DNA of 6,375 bases, from contig JAMNXK010000131.1 in NCBI GenBank assembly GCA_023653245.1, positions 1 to 6,375 on the forward strand, given 5' to 3'. This DNA is from Tagaea sp. GTDB taxonomy: Bacteria; Pseudomonadota; Alphaproteobacteria; CACIAM-22H2. A program made the translations under genes and the position numbers. Of this stretch, positions 1 to 6,375 are shown piece by piece. How positions within the stretch are numbered: the first letter of the stretch is position 1; every line of letters starts with the position of its first letter. The notes under the pieces are model-generated. The model ran no database searches. It was not told the origin of the DNA and saw nothing but the letters and a program-made list of their open reading frames with translations.

Positions 1-192
1 GCCGGTCATCTTCTTCAAGGGCAGGCGATGGATGTCGATGCGGCCCAGCTCGCCGCCGTAGCGCGCGCCGCGGTCGTCGGTGACCAGCGCCAGGCGGAAG
101 CCGCGCGCGGCGAGCGCGCCGGCCAGCGCGTCGGCCGGAAACACGTGGCCGCCGGTGCCGCCGGCGGCGAGCAGAACGAGGGGCCGGGTCAC
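1..192 (-). CDS. murG: MurG, UDP-GlcNAc:lipid I N-acetylglucosaminyltransferase, N-terminal fragment cut by window edge
   Basis: MurG is a peripheral membrane GT-B glycosyltransferase on the cytoplasmic face of the inner membrane. It converts lipid I to lipid II by adding GlcNAc. Only the first 64 codons lie in the window, against a usual length of about 355-370. The frame ends exactly at position 1 with no stop, so this is a window cut and not a truncation. The start ([20 protein letters not shown]) carries the glycine-rich GGTGGH loop (11-16) diagnostic of MurG, which contacts the lipid-linked acceptor side. It is followed by VTDDRGARY (37-45). The start is GTG at 192-190. It overlaps the ftsW TGA as GTGA and has a strong purine-rich ribosome site 5 bases upstream, so coupled translation with ftsW is likely. 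Confidence 0.95.
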   Translation of the reverse strand, partial: MTRPLVLLAAGGTGGHVFPADALAGALAARGFRLALVTDDRGARYGGELGRIDIHRLPLKKMTG

Positions 193-1310
193 AGCGTCTC
201 CCCCTGGCCGAAGCGTTTGCGCGACAGCGCCAGCACGAAGCCCATGCCGAGAGCGATCGCCAGCAGCGACGAGCCGCCGTAGCTGACGAAGGGCAAGGTC
301 ATGCCCTTGGTCGGGATGAGATGCAGCGTCGAGCCCATGTTCACCAGCGCCTGCACGCCGAACTGCACGCACAGCCCGCCGACCGCGAGCACGACGAACA
401 GATCGGTCTCCTGCAGCGCGCGCGCGAAGCCGCGCAGCACCACGAAGGCGTAGAGCGCGACCACGAACAGGCACAAGATCAGGCCGAATTCCTCGGCGGC
501 GACGGCGAAGATGAAGTCCGAATGCGCGTCGGGCAGGTAGGATTTGGCCGTGCCCTCGCCGGGCCCGCGGCCCATCAGGCCGCCGTTCATGAAGGCTTCC
601 ATCGCCATCGTGACCTGGAACGTGTCGCCCGAGGCGGGGTCGAGGAAGCGGTTCACGCGGCTTTCGAAATGCGGGAACATGAAATAGAGCGCGACGGCGG
701 CACCGCCGCCGAGACCCGCCAGGCTCAGCACCCACAGCATGCGCAAGCCCGCCAGGAAGTACTGCGCGAACCACACGCATGTGAGCACGAACGCCATGCC
801 GATATCGGGCTGGAGCAGCAGCAGCGCCATCGACCCGCCGTACAGCGCGATCGCCAGCACGTCGCCGGGGAAGCTTTCCTTCTTGCGCGCGAGCGCGAAC
901 AGCCACGCCGCGACCACGGCGAAAGTGGGCTTCAGGAACTCCGAGGGCTGCAGCGAGAAGCCGGGCAGGCTGATCCAGCGCTTCGCGCCCTTGATCTCGG
1001 TGCCGGCGAAGAAGGTCAGCACCAGGAAGGCGATCGAGCAGACGAAGCCGAGCAAAGCGAGGCCGCGCACCTGCTTGGGGCTCAGCATCGACACGACGAC
1101 CAGCACGATCGCCGCGATGGGCAGAAGCTGCAGCTGCTTGCGCACGAAGTGGAACGTGTCGAGATTGACGCGCGTGGCGACGGCCGGCGAGGCGGCCATG
1201 ATCAAGACCGCGCCCGTGCCGATCAGCATGGCGAGTGCCAGCAGCAGCCATTTGTCGACGGTCCACCACCAGCGGGCGATGACGGAATTGTCGGCGCGCG
1301 CGAAGCTCAT
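189..1310 (-). CDS. ftsW: FtsW, SEDS-family septal peptidoglycan glycosyltransferase
   Basis: Polytopic membrane protein of the SEDS family (FtsW/RodA/SpoVE). It polymerises lipid II into glycan strands at the division site, working with the class B penicillin-binding protein FtsI. It has 373 residues; about ten hydrophobic segments follow a short cytoplasmic N-terminus containing WWW (14-16). Family motifs are GAKRWI (108-113), QPSEFLKP (121-128), LLLQPDIG (164-171), [17 protein letters not shown] (258-274) and [12 protein letters not shown] (339-350). The Asp in the HSDFIF motif (265) corresponds, by my recall of the family, to the extracytoplasmic Asp shown to be essential in RodA and FtsW. 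FtsW is preferred over RodA because the gene sits between murD and murG, the usual dcw position for ftsW. The ATG at 1310-1308 overlaps the murD stop as ATGA, and AAGGGAG (1326-1320) lies 9 bases upstream. The TGA stop overlaps the murG GTG start. Confidence 0.96.
   Translation of the reverse strand: MSFARADNSVIARWWWTVDKWLLLALAMLIGTGAVLIMAASPAVATRVNLDTFHFVRKQLQLLPIAAIVLVVVSMLSPKQVRGLALLGFVCSIAFLVLTFFAGTEIKGAKRWISLPGFSLQPSEFLKPTFAVVAAWLFALARKKESFPGDVLAIALYGGSMALLLLQPDIGMAFVLTCVWFAQYFLAGLRMLWVLSLAGLGGGAAVALYFMFPHFESRVNRFLDPASGDTFQVTMAMEAFMNGGLMGRGPGEGTAKSYLPDAHSDFIFAVAAEEFGLILCLFVVALYAFVVLRGFARALQETDLFVVLAVGGLCVQFGVQALVNMGSTLHLIPTKGMTLPFVSYGGSSLLAIALGMGFVLALSRKRFGQGETL
198..204 (-). promoter_or_regulatory. 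Ribosome binding site for the murG GTG start
   Basis: The minus strand reads GGGGGAG with a 5-base spacer to the GTG at 192-190. It lies inside the last codons of ftsW. Together with the GTGA overlap and the family-typical N-terminus that follows, it fixes the murG start. Confidence 0.75.
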
Positions 1311-2692
1311 GCGGCCGCACTCCCTTCGCCCGCGAGACGCTTGGCGAGGTCGCGGAAAACGTCCCCGCGATGCTCGAAGCTCTTGAACTGGTCCCAGGAC
1401 GCGCAAGCGGGTGCCAGCAGCACCACGCCCCCGCCATCCGCGCGCGCCTCGCGCCAGGCTTGTTCGACCGCGGCGTCGAGCGTGCCGCAGAGCGCGTGGG
1501 GCGTGTCGCCGAGCGTGGCCGCGAAATCCCCGGCCGCTTCGCCGATCAGATAGGCCTTGGCGAGGCGCCCGAAGAAGGGGCGCAAGGCTTCGATGCCGCC
1601 TTCCTTCGCGCGGCCGCCGGCGATCCAGCGGATATTCTCGTAGCAGCCGAGCGCGCGCGCGGCGGCGTCGGCGTTGGTCGCCTTGCTGTCGTTGACGAAC
1701 ACGACGCCGTCCTTCTCGATCACGCGCTCCTGGCGATGCTTGAGGCCGGGGAAGCTCTTGAGGGCGGCGGCGATCGTCTTGGCCGGAATGCCGATCTGCA
1801 GCGCGACGGCCGCGGCCGCCGCGGCGTTCTGGGCGTTGTGCGCGCCGGGCAGCGCCGGGCAGCCGGCGAGCGAGGCGATGCGCACGGGCTCGCCGTGGCG
1901 CGCGTCCCACAATCCGCCGCGCTGGGCGTAGACGCCGCCTTGCACGCCGCCGAGTCCCGAAATCGGAATCACGATCTGGTCGCCCGCCTGCACGAGATCG
2001 GCGTAGATCGACGCGCAGATGTCGTCGTCGATGCCGATGACGGCGAAGCGCGGGCTGGTCTGGCGACGGAAGATCGTGCGCTTGGCGGCGACGTAGCCGT
2101 CCATCCCGCCGTGGCGGTCGAGATGGTCGGGCGAGATGTTGAGCAGCACCGCACCGTCGAACACGATCGTCGGCACGAGTTCGAGCTGGTAGCTCGACAT
2201 CTCCAACACGAAACTGCCGGTGGGGCCGAGCGGTTCGAGCATCAGCACCGGCGTGCCGATATTCCCGCCGACCTGGATCGCGCGCTTGGCCTCGGTCAGG
2301 ATATGGCCGATCAGCGCGGTGGTCGTCGACTTGCCGTTGGTGCCGGTGACGCCGATATAGGTCGCCTCGCGCTGGCAGCGCGCGAGCAATTCGATGTCGC
2401 AGATCAGTTCGAGGCCGGCTTCCTTCGCCTTGGCGGCGACCGGATGCGGGGCGGGATGCGTGTGCGCAATGCCCGGCGAGATCACCAGCGTGGTCGCTTC
2501 GCGCAGATCGGCCGCATTCAGGTCGACCAGCGGGATGCCGGCTTCGCGCGCCTTGGCGCGGCTATCCTCGTCGTCGTCCCACGCCATGACCTCGACGCCC
2601 GACGCCATCAGCGCGCGCGCGGTCGCCAGGCCCGACTTGCCCAGTCCGAGCACGGCGACCTGATATCCGGCGAAGGGATAGATCTCGATCAA
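1307..2692 (-). CDS. murD: MurD, UDP-MurNAc-L-alanine:D-glutamate ligase, TTG start
   Basis: Cytoplasmic Mur ligase that adds D-glutamate to UDP-MurNAc-L-Ala using ATP. It has 461 residues, typical for the family. The N-terminal Rossmann-like domain starts with [12 protein letters not shown] (12-23). The central ATPase domain has the P-loop GTNGKST (117-123), EMSSYQL (164-170), [10 protein letters not shown] (185-194), Lys204 in AAKRTIF as the likely carbamylated lysine, and PGAHNAQN (282-289). The C-terminal domain has GLKHRQE (316-322), NDSKATN (334-340), GGRAKEGG (359-366) and [18 protein letters not shown] (427-444). The best start is TTG at 2692-2690. It puts the Rossmann glycine loop about 15 residues in, as usual for MurD, and has a good ribosome site. 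The first in-frame ATG is codon 29, which would destroy the nucleotide-binding fold. The TGA overlaps the ftsW ATG by 4 bases. Confidence 0.96.
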   Translation of the reverse strand: MIEIYPFAGYQVAVLGLGKSGLATARALMASGVEVMAWDDDEDSRAKAREAGIPLVDLNAADLREATTLVISPGIAHTHPAPHPVAAKAKEAGLELICDIELLARCQREATYIGVTGTNGKSTTTALIGHILTEAKRAIQVGGNIGTPVLMLEPLGPTGSFVLEMSSYQLELVPTIVFDGAVLLNISPDHLDRHGGMDGYVAAKRTIFRRQTSPRFAVIGIDDDICASIYADLVQAGDQIVIPISGLGGVQGGVYAQRGGLWDARHGEPVRIASLAGCPALPGAHNAQNAAAAAAVALQIGIPAKTIAAALKSFPGLKHRQERVIEKDGVVFVNDSKATNADAAARALGCYENIRWIAGGRAKEGGIEALRPFFGRLAKAYLIGEAAGDFAATLGDTPHALCGTLDAAVEQAWREARADGGGVVLLAPACASWDQFKSFEHRGDVFRDLAKRLAGEGSAAA

Positions 2693-2697
2693 GCGGC

Positions 2698-2704
2698 CCT
2701 CACC
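2698..2704 (-). promoter_or_regulatory. Ribosome binding site for the murD TTG start
   Basis: The minus strand reads GGTGAGG here, a good match to the anti-Shine-Dalgarno partner sequence, followed by GCCGC and the TTG codon. It overlaps the mraY stop codon (TGA within GGTGAGG), so ribosomes ending mraY are placed directly on it. This supports TTG over any downstream ATG as the murD start. Confidence 0.75.
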
Positions 2705-3782
2705 GGAGCTTCAGCGTCGCGAGACCCGCGAGCGCGAGGATGGAGGCGATGATCCAGAAGCGGATCACGATGGTGGATTCGGCCCAGCCCTTCTTTTCGA
2801 AGTGATGGTGCAAGGGCGCCATCATGAACACGCGCTTGCCGGTGAGCTTGAACGAGGCGACCTGCACGATCACCGACACCGCTTCGAGCACGAACAAGCC
2901 GCCGACGATGGCCAGCGTGAATTCGTTCTTGGTCACGACGGCGACCGCACCCAGTGCACCACCCATCGACAGCGAGCCGGTATCGCCCATGAACACCATC
3001 GCGGGCGGGGCGTTGAACCACAGGAAGCCCAAGGCCGCGCCGACGATCGCCGCGCACACGACCGCGAGCTCGCCCGAGCCGGGCACGTGGTGGATCAGCA
3101 GGTAGTTGGCGAAGATCGCGTTGCCGGCGACGTAGGCGAAGGCGGCGAAGCAACCGGCGGCGATCATCACCGGCACGATGGCCAGGCCGTCGAGCCCGTC
3201 GGTGAGGTTCACCGCGTTCGACGAGCCCACCATCACGAACATCGCGAAGGGGATGAAGAACAGGCCGAAATCGAGCAGCAGGCTCTTGAAGAACGGAATC
3301 GCGAGCTGGGTGGAGAGCGGCTCGCGCGTGAGATAGACGATCCACATCGTCGCCCCGAAGGCGATGGCGAATTGGAAGACCAGCTTCCAGCGCCCGGCGA
3401 GGCCCTTGGAGTTGCGCTTGGTCAGCTTCAGATAGTCGTCGTAGAAGCCGACCAGGCCGAAGCCGAGCGTGACGCCCAGCACGGCCCAGACATACCCGTT
3501 GGTCAGGTCGGCCCAGAGCAGCGTCGAGATCCCGAGCGAGAGCAGGATCAGCACGCCGCCCATGGTCGGCGTGCCGCGCTTTTTCAGATGCGTTTCGGGC
3601 GTGTCTTCGCGCACGCCGGCGTTGGGCTGTTTGGAGCGCAGCCACTTGATCACCGTCTCGCCGAGCAGGAAGGAGACGACCAACGCCGTCATCACCGCCG
3701 CACCCGAACGGAACGTGAGATAGCGGAACAGATTGAAGAAGCCGAACTCGTCGGAAAGCGGAACGAGGAGGTTGTAGAGCAT
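2700..3782 (-). CDS. mraY: MraY, phospho-MurNAc-pentapeptide transferase (lipid I synthase)
   Basis: Integral inner-membrane enzyme that transfers phospho-MurNAc-pentapeptide from UDP to undecaprenyl phosphate, making lipid I. This is the first membrane step of peptidoglycan synthesis. It has 360 residues, the same length as the E. coli enzyme. About ten hydrophobic segments can be seen. Key motifs are [12 protein letters not shown] (65-76), DDYLK (115-119), [13 protein letters not shown] (189-201), GDTGSL (266-271) and [12 protein letters not shown] (322-333). Asp115, Asp116 and Asp267 match the conserved acidic residues known to be essential in this family, and the HHH triplet is the other conserved active-site element. 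The ATG at 3780-3782 is preceded by GGAAGG (3797-3792) with a 9-base spacer. That ribosome site abuts the murF stop, so the two genes are probably co-transcribed. The TGA at 2702-2700 lies within the murD ribosome site. Confidence 0.98.
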   Translation of the reverse strand: MLYNLLVPLSDEFGFFNLFRYLTFRSGAAVMTALVVSFLLGETVIKWLRSKQPNAGVREDTPETHLKKRGTPTMGGVLILLSLGISTLLWADLTNGYVWAVLGVTLGFGLVGFYDDYLKLTKRNSKGLAGRWKLVFQFAIAFGATMWIVYLTREPLSTQLAIPFFKSLLLDFGLFFIPFAMFVMVGSSNAVNLTDGLDGLAIVPVMIAAGCFAAFAYVAGNAIFANYLLIHHVPGSGELAVVCAAIVGAALGFLWFNAPPAMVFMGDTGSLSMGGALGAVAVVTKNEFTLAIVGGLFVLEAVSVIVQVASFKLTGKRVFMMAPLHHHFEKKGWAESTIVIRFWIIASILALAGLATLKLR

Positions 3783-3788
3783 CGCGGA

Positions 3789-5204
3789 CTACCTTCCGGC
3801 GGCGGCGCGCGGGCGGGCCCGCGCGGGATCGAGTTCAAGAAGCGCCGAGACGATGGGCGCCATGCGGCTGCCGAGCGAGCCTTTGACGGTGATCGCGTCG
3901 CCCGGACGGACGGCTTGGAGAACGGCGGGCAGCAAAGCGGCGGAATCCGCCGCGTGCGCGCCGCGCCGGCGTTCGGGCAGCGCGTCGTGGAGCCGGCGCA
4001 TCAAGGGACCGCAGGCGAAGACGAGATCCACGCCGTTCGCCTCGAGCGCGTCGGCCAGGCCCGCGTGCAGCGCCTCGGCGTCCGGCCCGAGCTCGCGCAT
4101 GTCGCCGAGCACGGCGATGCGGCGCGTGGCGGGCACCATCGCGAGCACGGCGAAGGCCGCGCGCATCGACGGCGGGGAGGCGTTGTAGCTCTCGTCGAGC
4201 AGCGTGAAGGCGCCGCCCGCCGGCAAGGCCACTTCGTGGCGCGCGCCGCGGCCCTTGGGCGGGTCGGCGTCGGCGAGCGCCGCCGCGGCTTGCGCGAAAT
4301 CCGCGCCGAGCGCGTGCGCCGACAAGACGATCGCCAGCGAATTGGACGCCCAGTGCGCGCCGGGCGCGCCGACGCGATAGACGATGCGCTTGCCGAGAAT
4401 CTCGGCCGTCACGGTCGAGCCGTCCGGTCCGCCTTGCCAGTCGATCAGGCGCGCGGCCGACCCGTGGCGCGTGCCGAAGCCCAGCGTCTCGCGCCAGCCT
4501 TGGCCCTTGGCGATGCCGGCCAGGAATTCGAAATGGGGATTGTCGAAGGGCAGGATCGCGGTTTCGCCGCCCGCGTCGGTCTCGAAGATCTCCGACTTGG
4601 CGCGCGCGACGCCGGCGATGCCGTCGGGAAAGTTCTCGGCGTGCACGGCTTCGACGGCCGTGATCGTCGCCACGTGCGGCCGGACCATCGCGGTCAGGGG
4701 GGCGATCTCGCGCGCGTGGTTCATGCCGATCTCGAACACGGCGAAGGCGTCGTTCGCGGGCAGGCGCGCGAGGGTCAGCGGCACGCCGATATGGTTGTTG
4801 AACGACGACGCGGCCGCATGCGTCGCCCCTTGGCGGCCCAACGCCAGCGCCAGGCCTTCCTTGGTCGAGGTCTTGCCGACCGAGCCGGTGATCGCGACGA
4901 TCCGCGCGTTCGCGCGCGCGCGCGCGGCCCGGCCCATCGCACCCATGGCCGCGAGCGTGTCGGGCACGATCAATTGCGGCCCGCTCGCGGCGATTTCGCG
5001 CGACACCAGCGCGGCGGCGGCCCCTTGGGCGAAGGCCGCGCGCACGAAATCGTGGCCGTCGCGCGCGTCTTTCAACGCCACGAACAGATCGCCCGGCTTC
5101 AGCGTGCGCGTGTCGATGGAGATTCCCGTCGCGTCCCACGCGGGCCCCGCGAGCTTGCCGCCGGTCGCCGCCTGCGCGGCGGAGGATGACCAGAGCGCGC
5201 TCAT
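3789..5204 (-). CDS. murF: MurF, UDP-MurNAc-tripeptide:D-alanyl-D-alanine ligase
   Basis: Cytoplasmic Mur ligase that completes UDP-MurNAc-pentapeptide by ATP-driven addition of D-Ala-D-Ala. It has 471 residues, close to the usual 450-470. The N-terminal domain (about 1-100) includes DTRTLKPGDLFVAL (31-44). The central ATPase domain has the P-loop GSVGKTST (107-114), FNNHIGVPLTL (135-145), EIGMNHAREI (158-167) and AKSEIF (202-207). The C-terminal region has DESYNASP (337-344), GDMRELG (367-373) and KGSLGSRM (441-448). The ATG at 5202-5204 overlaps the murE TGA as ATGA and has GGAG (5215-5212) seven bases upstream, so translation is probably coupled to murE. Two oddities: residue 165 is Arg where the family usually has Gly in the GEI motif, and the last dozen or so residues form an Arg/Ala-rich tail. 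Neither suggests loss of function. The TAG stop lies 6 bases before mraY. Confidence 0.97.
   Translation of the reverse strand: MSALWSSSAAQAATGGKLAGPAWDATGISIDTRTLKPGDLFVALKDARDGHDFVRAAFAQGAAAALVSREIAASGPQLIVPDTLAAMGAMGRAARARANARIVAITGSVGKTSTKEGLALALGRQGATHAAASSFNNHIGVPLTLARLPANDAFAVFEIGMNHAREIAPLTAMVRPHVATITAVEAVHAENFPDGIAGVARAKSEIFETDAGGETAILPFDNPHFEFLAGIAKGQGWRETLGFGTRHGSAARLIDWQGGPDGSTVTAEILGKRIVYRVGAPGAHWASNSLAIVLSAHALGADFAQAAAALADADPPKGRGARHEVALPAGGAFTLLDESYNASPPSMRAAFAVLAMVPATRRIAVLGDMRELGPDAEALHAGLADALEANGVDLVFACGPLMRRLHDALPERRRGAHAADSAALLPAVLQAVRPGDAITVKGSLGSRMAPIVSALLELDPARARPRAAAGR
3792..3797 (-). promoter_or_regulatory. Ribosome binding site for mraY
   Basis: GGAAGG on the minus strand, 9 bases upstream of the mraY ATG and immediately before the murF TAG (last base of the site at 3792, stop at 3791-3789). 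It is the only ribosome site for mraY and lies wholly in the end of murF. Confidence 0.7.
4911..4926. repeat. Alternating (CG)8 dinucleotide run inside murF
   Basis: Sixteen bases of uninterrupted alternating C and G. They encode residues 93-98 of MurF (within the Ala/Arg stretch AARARA) in the linker just before the central ATPase domain. Alternating CG tracts can adopt left-handed Z-DNA and can slip in replication. Here the run is most simply a product of Ala (GCG) and Arg (CGC) codons in a very GC-rich genome. Confidence 0.85.
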
Positions 5205-6375
5205 GCGGCGTCTCCGTCGGCCAAGGCGATCGCCTTGCGCGCTTCGATGCGGTCGTCGAAGGGCAGGGTTTCGCTCCCCACGATCTGTCCGGTCTCGTGG
5301 CCCTTGCCGCAGATCGCCAGCACGTCGCCCGCTTCGAGGGCCGCGACCGCGTCGCGGATCGCGATCTCGCGCGGGGCGATTTCGATCGCCCCCGGTGCCG
5401 CCGCCAGGACCGCGGCGCGGATGCTCGCGGCATCCTCGGTGCGCGGATTGTCGTCGGTCACGATCGCGCGGTCCGCACCCTCGACGGCGATCTTGCCCAT
5501 CATCGGCCGCTTGCCCGGATCGCGGTCGCCGCCGCAGCCGAACACGACGTGGAGTTTGCCGGTCACATGCGGGCGCAACGCCGCGAGCACGCTGGCCAGC
5601 GCGTCGGGCTTGTGGGCGTAGTCGACATAGACGGCCGCACCGTTCTTGCGCGCGCCGACGCGTTCCATGCGGCCGGGCACGCCTTCGAGCTTGGCCAGCG
5701 CCTCGATCGCGTCCATGGGGGCGGCACCGGCACCGACCACCAGACCGGCGGCGGCGAGCGCGTTCATGGTCTGGAACGCGCCGGCGAGCGGCAGAAGGAA
5801 ACGATGCGTGGCGCCGTAGGCTTCGATCTCGACGTCTTGGCCGCCGGGTACGGGCGTGGCCGCGATCAAGCGGAGATGCTTGCCGTTGCGCCCGTAGCTC
5901 GCCACGCGCAGCCCCCGCGTTTCGCACGCCGCGGCGAGCGCCGCGTATTCGGGAATGTCGGCGTTGAGCACGGCCACGCTCCCGCGCGGCAGCAGCGTGT
6001 CGAACAGGCGCCGCTTGGCCGCGAAATACGCGTCCATGTCGGCGTGGTAGTCGAGATGGTCGCGCGAGAGATTGGTGAAGGCGGCGGCTTGCAGTTTCAC
6101 CCCGTCGAGCCGGCATTGGTCGAGACCGTGGCTGGAGGCTTCCATCGCCACGCACGTCACGCCGTCGGCGGCGAGCTCGGCCAGGTCCTTGTGCAGCGCC
6201 GCCGGATCGGGCGTGGTCAGCGAGCCGTAGCGCGCGCGGTTGGGGGCGATCAGGCCGAGCGTGCCCAGGCTCGCGGCCTTGCGCCCGAGCGTCGCCCAGA
6301 TCTGGCGCGCGAAACTCGCGACCGAGGTCTTGCCGCTCGTGCCCGTCACCGCGACGACCGTCGCGGGCTGCGCGC
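5201..6375 (-). CDS. murE: MurE, UDP-MurNAc-tripeptide synthetase (UDP-MurNAc-L-Ala-D-Glu:meso-diaminopimelate ligase), 5' end missing
   Basis: Cytoplasmic Mur ligase that uses ATP to add the third residue of the peptidoglycan stem peptide. The window holds 390 codons up to the TGA at 5201-5203. The frame runs open to the window edge, so the true start lies beyond 6375. Counting from the first visible codon, I see the P-loop GTSGKTS (11-17), MEASSHGLDQ (77-86), NLSRDHLDYH (101-110), a Lys in AAKRRLF (120) at the position carbamylated in Mur ligases, YAHKPDA (252-258), GGDRDPGKRP (281-290), DNPR (308-311) and GKGHE (356-360). DNPR is the known signature of meso-diaminopimelate-adding MurE, as opposed to lysine-adding enzymes. 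Against a usual length near 490, about 100 residues are missing, matching the small N-terminal UDP-binding domain. A GTG at 6347-6349 just before the P-loop is not a credible start, because it would delete that domain. The stop overlaps the murF start by 4 bases. Confidence 0.97.
   Translation of the reverse strand, partial: AQPATVVAVTGTSGKTSVASFARQIWATLGRKAASLGTLGLIAPNRARYGSLTTPDPAALHKDLAELAADGVTCVAMEASSHGLDQCRLDGVKLQAAAFTNLSRDHLDYHADMDAYFAAKRRLFDTLLPRGSVAVLNADIPEYAALAAACETRGLRVASYGRNGKHLRLIAATPVPGGQDVEIEAYGATHRFLLPLAGAFQTMNALAAAGLVVGAGAAPMDAIEALAKLEGVPGRMERVGARKNGAAVYVDYAHKPDALASVLAALRPHVTGKLHVVFGCGGDRDPGKRPMMGKIAVEGADRAIVTDDNPRTEDAASIRAAVLAAAPGAIEIAPREIAIRDAVAALEAGDVLAICGKGHETGQIVGSETLPFDDRIEARKAIALADGDAA

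Noticed and set aside
1..192. murG as a truncated pseudogene
   Set aside because: The reading frame is intact to the last base of the window with no stop or frameshift, so the short length is due only to the window boundary.
2693..2699. Promoter or regulatory element in the mraY-murD gap
   Set aside because: The gap is 7 bases, room only for part of the ribosome site. No promoter-like boxes are visible at any junction.
321..2752. Plus-strand open frames of 410 and 460 codons antisense to ftsW and murD
   Set aside because: Same character as the longer antisense frame: charged, Gln/His/Arg-rich and without motifs, exactly opposite well-supported genes.
2802..5189. A 795-codon open frame on the plus strand antisense to mraY and murF
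   Set aside because: Its translation is Arg/His/Glu/Gln/Ala-rich low-complexity text with no recognisable domain. It lies antisense to two intact conserved genes and is explained by high GC at third positions suppressing stops on the opposite strand.
3835..5433. Alternative minus-strand frame of 532 codons overlapping murF and the end of murE
   Set aside because: Arg-rich frame-shifted translation of murF. The murF frame carries all Mur ligase motifs and this one carries none.
6347..6349. GTG as a possible murE start inside the window
   Set aside because: It would begin the protein 2 residues before the P-loop and remove the whole N-terminal domain. The frame continues open upstream to the window edge with typical beta-strand residues (ATVVAVTG).

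Overview
This window is a stretch of a division and cell wall (dcw) gene cluster, read entirely from the minus strand. In transcription order it holds murE (5' end outside the window), murF, mraY, murD, ftsW and murG (only the first 64 codons inside the window). The order murE-murF-mraY-murD-ftsW-murG is the classic proteobacterial dcw order. The very high GC content with C/G-rich third positions, the style of the proteins (a 373-residue FtsW, MurD with a GG-R-AKEGG motif) and the meso-diaminopimelate signature DNPR in MurE suggest a Gram-negative bacterium, most likely a high-GC alphaproteobacterium. Genus cannot be told from sequence reading alone.

Layout, right to left: murE 6375-5201 (390 codons visible, roughly the first 100 residues missing), murF 5204-3789, mraY 3782-2700, murD 2692-1307, ftsW 1310-189, murG 192-1. 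There is essentially no intergenic DNA. Three junctions are 4-base start/stop overlaps (murE/murF, murD/ftsW, ftsW/murG), and the other two gaps are 6 and 7 bases. No internal promoter, terminator, RNA gene, mobile element or CRISPR array is visible. Transcription must therefore be supplied mainly from upstream of position 6375 and continue past position 1.

Together the genes cover consecutive steps of peptidoglycan precursor synthesis. MurD adds D-Glu, MurE adds the third-position diamino acid and MurF adds D-Ala-D-Ala, giving UDP-MurNAc-pentapeptide in the cytoplasm. MraY moves this to undecaprenyl phosphate to make lipid I, and MurG adds GlcNAc to make lipid II. FtsW is the SEDS-family glycosyltransferase that polymerises lipid II at the division septum. 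All complete genes are intact and carry their key family motifs.

I looked for an undescribed system and did not find one. The observations worth a second look are small: a TTG start for murD, a Gly-to-Arg change in a MurF motif, an alternating (CG)8 run inside murF, and an Arg/Ala-rich MurF tail. The long open frames on the plus strand are best explained as GC-driven antisense shadows of the mur genes.
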